Source: Pyrinomonadaceae bacterium (lineage in GTDB: Bacteria > Acidobacteriota > Blastocatellia > Pyrinomonadales > Pyrinomonadaceae). From it: a stretch of DNA of 64,000 nt. Shown piece after piece: positions 62,152-64,000 of this stretch (position 1 is its first letter; each line of letters begins with the position of its first letter). Both the position numbers and the translations under genes were made by a program. The stretch spans positions 1-64,000 of the forward strand of contig JABDKD010000134.1 in assembly GCA_013003215.1 (NCBI GenBank), given 5' to 3'. A model generated the notes under the pieces. That model was not told the DNA's origin. It searched no databases and saw only the letters and a list, made by a program, of their open reading frames with translations.

Positions 62152-62913
62152 ATGAGCGAATTACTTTCAAGCACTGAAGATGGAATCCTTACACTTACGT
62201 TAAACAGGCCCGAGAAACGTAATGCCCTGAATGATTCACTGATCGGCGGTCTGAAAGAAGCAATTCGGGACTCAGATGCAAAACCCGGGCTGCGTTCGAT
62301 CATTATTCGAGGGGCCGGGAAGGACTTCTGCTCCGGTGCCGATTTGTCGGCTTTAAGAAAAATCGCCGATAACGGAATACTTGAGAACCTTGAAGATGCC
62401 GAATCCTTGATGGAGCTGTTTCAGCTGATGCGGCGTTGCCGCGTTCCGGTGATAGCGGCGGTCCATGGTCGCGCTCTTGCGGGCGGTTGCGGATTGGCGA
62501 CGGCCTGTGATTTGGTCCTTGCATCAGAAACAGCGAGGTTTGGCTACCCCGAGGTAAAAATCGGGTTTGTACCCGCGATGGTCATGGCGATTCTGCGTAG
62601 GAACATCAGTGAAAAACAGGCATTCGAGCTAATAACGCAGGGATTCGATTTCTCTGCCGGATATGCAAAAGAGATCGGTTTGATCAACGAGGTATACCCG
62701 GACGAGGGTTTTGACGAGGATGTGGCGGCATACGTAGGAAGATACATGAAGTTAAGCGCCTCCGCAGTCGCCCTTTCCAAGAAACTGCTTTATCAGATGG
62801 ACTCAATGACCTTCGACAATGCTTTAAGTATCGGTGCCGAAATTAATGCGATAGCACGACTTACCGATGATTGCCAGAATGGAATTTCTAGGTTTTTGGA
62901 CAAATCCGATTAA
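62152..62913 (+). CDS. Enoyl-CoA hydratase/isomerase family protein
   Basis: 253 residues of the crotonase superfamily: LNRPEKRNALND near 18, the oxyanion-hole segments FCSGADLSAL (59-68) and AAVHGRALAGGCGLATACD (about 100-118), and a C-terminal helix bundle. The usual hydratase Glu pair is not evident: the position after AGGCG is Leu and the second segment reads FGYPEVKIGFVPAM, which retains Glu/Pro of the family. It could be a hydratase, isomerase or lyase in the operon's catabolic route. Its stop overlaps the convergent TPR gene by four bases. Confidence 0.9.
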   Translation: MSELLSSTEDGILTLTLNRPEKRNALNDSLIGGLKEAIRDSDAKPGLRSIIIRGAGKDFCSGADLSALRKIADNGILENLEDAESLMELFQLMRRCRVPVIAAVHGRALAGGCGLATACDLVLASETARFGYPEVKIGFVPAMVMAILRRNISEKQAFELITQGFDFSAGYAKEIGLINEVYPDEGFDEDVAAYVGRYMKLSASAVALSKKLLYQMDSMTFDNALSIGAEINAIARLTDDCQNGISRFLDKSD

Positions 62914-64000
62914 TTTATTTTCTGAAGAGTTTCAGATGCTGCTTTCCGGTATTCGAGGGTGGTCTTTCCGGTCGCGTTAGCAGTTAACTTCAAAAAAGTC
63001 CTTAGAGCTTCGATGCCTTTTTCTTTCTCGCCAAGTTCCAGATATACAAGACCTAGGCGGAAAAAGATATGTTTTGACTCCGGAAGCATTTCCCGTAACG
63101 CCTGCTCCCGGACTGATTCAAGTTCGTTTCTGACCTTTTCCCTTTCTCCCGACTGATATAGCACGATCGCGAGTTTCTCTGTAAGCGCCGCCCTGTAAAT
63201 CGGGAGTCTGATAATTGCCTTGCGTAATACCTCAATCGCTTTTTCTGGTTCTTTGTTCCCCACATACGAAATCGCCAGCGATTCATACACCTGATACAGT
63301 TCATACGCCTCGATCTCGACAACGGGCATCTCAGCAACCGTTTTTAAATCCTTTATCGCCTCCTCGAACTTCCCTTTGGAGATAAATCCCCTAGCTCTTC
63401 CCAAATATCCACGCGGAGTCGTTTTTATATTCAAGGACTCGTTATAGGCATCAATCGATTCCTCGATCCTTCCGTTGTCATACAAGATCGAGCCAAGCTG
63501 CATGTAATTGAAGGCGGAGGATTGATCGACAGTTACGCTGTGCTGCCAAAGAGACAACTCATTAGCCCACACGCGGTTATAGTTCGCCGTCTTTAAACTA
63601 AATAGACCCAACAACACGATCGATATCCAGATGAAGAGCGGTTTATCGTGGGAAGGAGCCAACTTGCGGAGCAATTTGCGCAATTCCGGCAGCAAGATCA
63701 TCAGTAACCCAAGGACAGGAAGATAGAGATACCGGTCGTGCACTATCTGTTCCGGAATAAACGAAGTAATGAGAAATGCCGGTATCAGAGGAAGTACGAA
63801 CAAAGCGAGACCAATTCGCTGTACCTTGGTTTTCTTTGCCAGTAAAAATAATCCTGCCATCGCGGCTACCGCAATAAGAAAAGCCGCAAAAACCCACAAA
63901 GACAGCGCCTCAATCGGCCTCAAAGGGTAATTCGGACCCAATACTAATGGGAATAATGACTGTTTCAGATAGAAAAGCAACACAGTAGGCGCAGTAAGCG
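62910..64000 (-). CDS. TPR-containing membrane protein, 5' end outside window
   Basis: The frame is open to the window edge, so the start is not included; the GTG at 63983 is internal. At least 363 residues are seen. The N-terminal part has four or so transmembrane segments with the loop VHDRYLYLPVLGLL, a pattern seen in TMTC/GT39-like polytopic proteins. Residues after about 150 are TPR-type repeats (AFNYMQLGSILYDNGRIEES, IKDLKTVAE). It may be a glycosyltransferase-type protein truncated at its catalytic end here, or a membrane scaffold. Convergent with the enoyl-CoA hydratase. Confidence 0.75.
   Translation of the reverse strand, partial: LTAPTVLLFYLKQSLFPLVLGPNYPLRPIEALSLWVFAAFLIAVAAMAGLFLLAKKTKVQRIGLALFVLPLIPAFLITSFIPEQIVHDRYLYLPVLGLLMILLPELRKLLRKLAPSHDKPLFIWISIVLLGLFSLKTANYNRVWANELSLWQHSVTVDQSSAFNYMQLGSILYDNGRIEESIDAYNESLNIKTTPRGYLGRARGFISKGKFEEAIKDLKTVAEMPVVEIEAYELYQVYESLAISYVGNKEPEKAIEVLRKAIIRLPIYRAALTEKLAIVLYQSGEREKVRNELESVREQALREMLPESKHIFFRLGLVYLELGEKEKGIEALRTFLKLTANATGKTTLEYRKAASETLQKIN

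Noticed and set aside
1-64000. tRNA, rRNA, CRISPR arrays, insertion sequences or prophage
   Set aside because: No cloverleaf, rRNA segment, regular repeat-spacer pattern, transposase or integrase is visible on either strand.

Overview
The window reads as chromosomal DNA of a Gram-negative (diderm), LPS-making, free-living bacterium with roughly half GC. Its lipid A/LPS genes (lpxD, lpxB, lptD), many lipoproteins and beta-propeller proteins, a TIGR03437-like C-terminal domain, AtuA/epoxide-hydrolase catabolic genes and intergenic heptamer repeats are together most like Acidobacteriota, class Blastocatellia. That placement is inferred from gene content and style, not from a marker gene. I see no rRNA, tRNA, CRISPR array, insertion sequence or prophage.

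Layout. 1-5 kb: tail of an unknown gene, then a complete glycine cleavage operon (gcvT, gcvH, split gcvPA/gcvPB) with a terminator-like hairpin inside it. 5-16 kb: an orphan 658-residue protein, a thioredoxin-like ferredoxin, a membrane-anchored FHA-trypsin protein, a MacB/FtsX-type permease, an exported M24 aminopeptidase, a lipoprotein joining NHL repeats to an M23-like domain, and small secreted or unknown proteins. 16-29 kb: cobalamin-dependent methionine synthase with a repeat-derived linker, a PD40 propeller, an amidase lipoprotein, an alpha/beta hydrolase-OsmC fusion, a saccharopine-dehydrogenase-like protein, a PlsC acyltransferase and a large DUF3857/transglutaminase protein. 29.6-33.9 kb: the most striking segment, an AhpD-like gene interrupted by an in-frame UGA at the second Cys of its CxxC motif and followed by a SECIS-like hairpin (probable selenoprotein), then a diacylglycerol-kinase-like gene and an acyl-activating enzyme/ACP/acyltransferase fusion. 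34-38 kb: a Cpx-like two-component system divergent from a CpxP/Spy-like gene, with a GTAAA-N5-GTAAA site between them. 38-51 kb: lpxD, a permease-UspA fusion, lpxB, a propeller protein, ilvE, a membrane spermidine-synthase-like protein and lptD. 51-58 kb: an NtrC-type regulator, an ABC-2 permease, a tandem-repeat island, and an acyl-CoA mutase encoded as separate large and small subunits. 58-64 kb: two secreted basic proteins (one built of 11-residue repeats), a five-gene catabolic operon (AtuA-like, Nudix, AtuA C-domain, epoxide hydrolase, enoyl-CoA hydratase) and a truncated TPR membrane protein.

Working together: glycine cleavage and MetH link one-carbon metabolism; MetH and the mutase both need cobalamin; lpxD, lpxB and lptD build the outer membrane whose state the Cpx-like system probably monitors; ilvE, the mutase and the AtuA operon suggest branched acyl-CoA or terpenoid metabolism. 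The best candidates for something new are the selenoprotein with its lipid-gene neighbours, the isobutyryl-CoA-mutase-type active site, and several unusual domain fusions.
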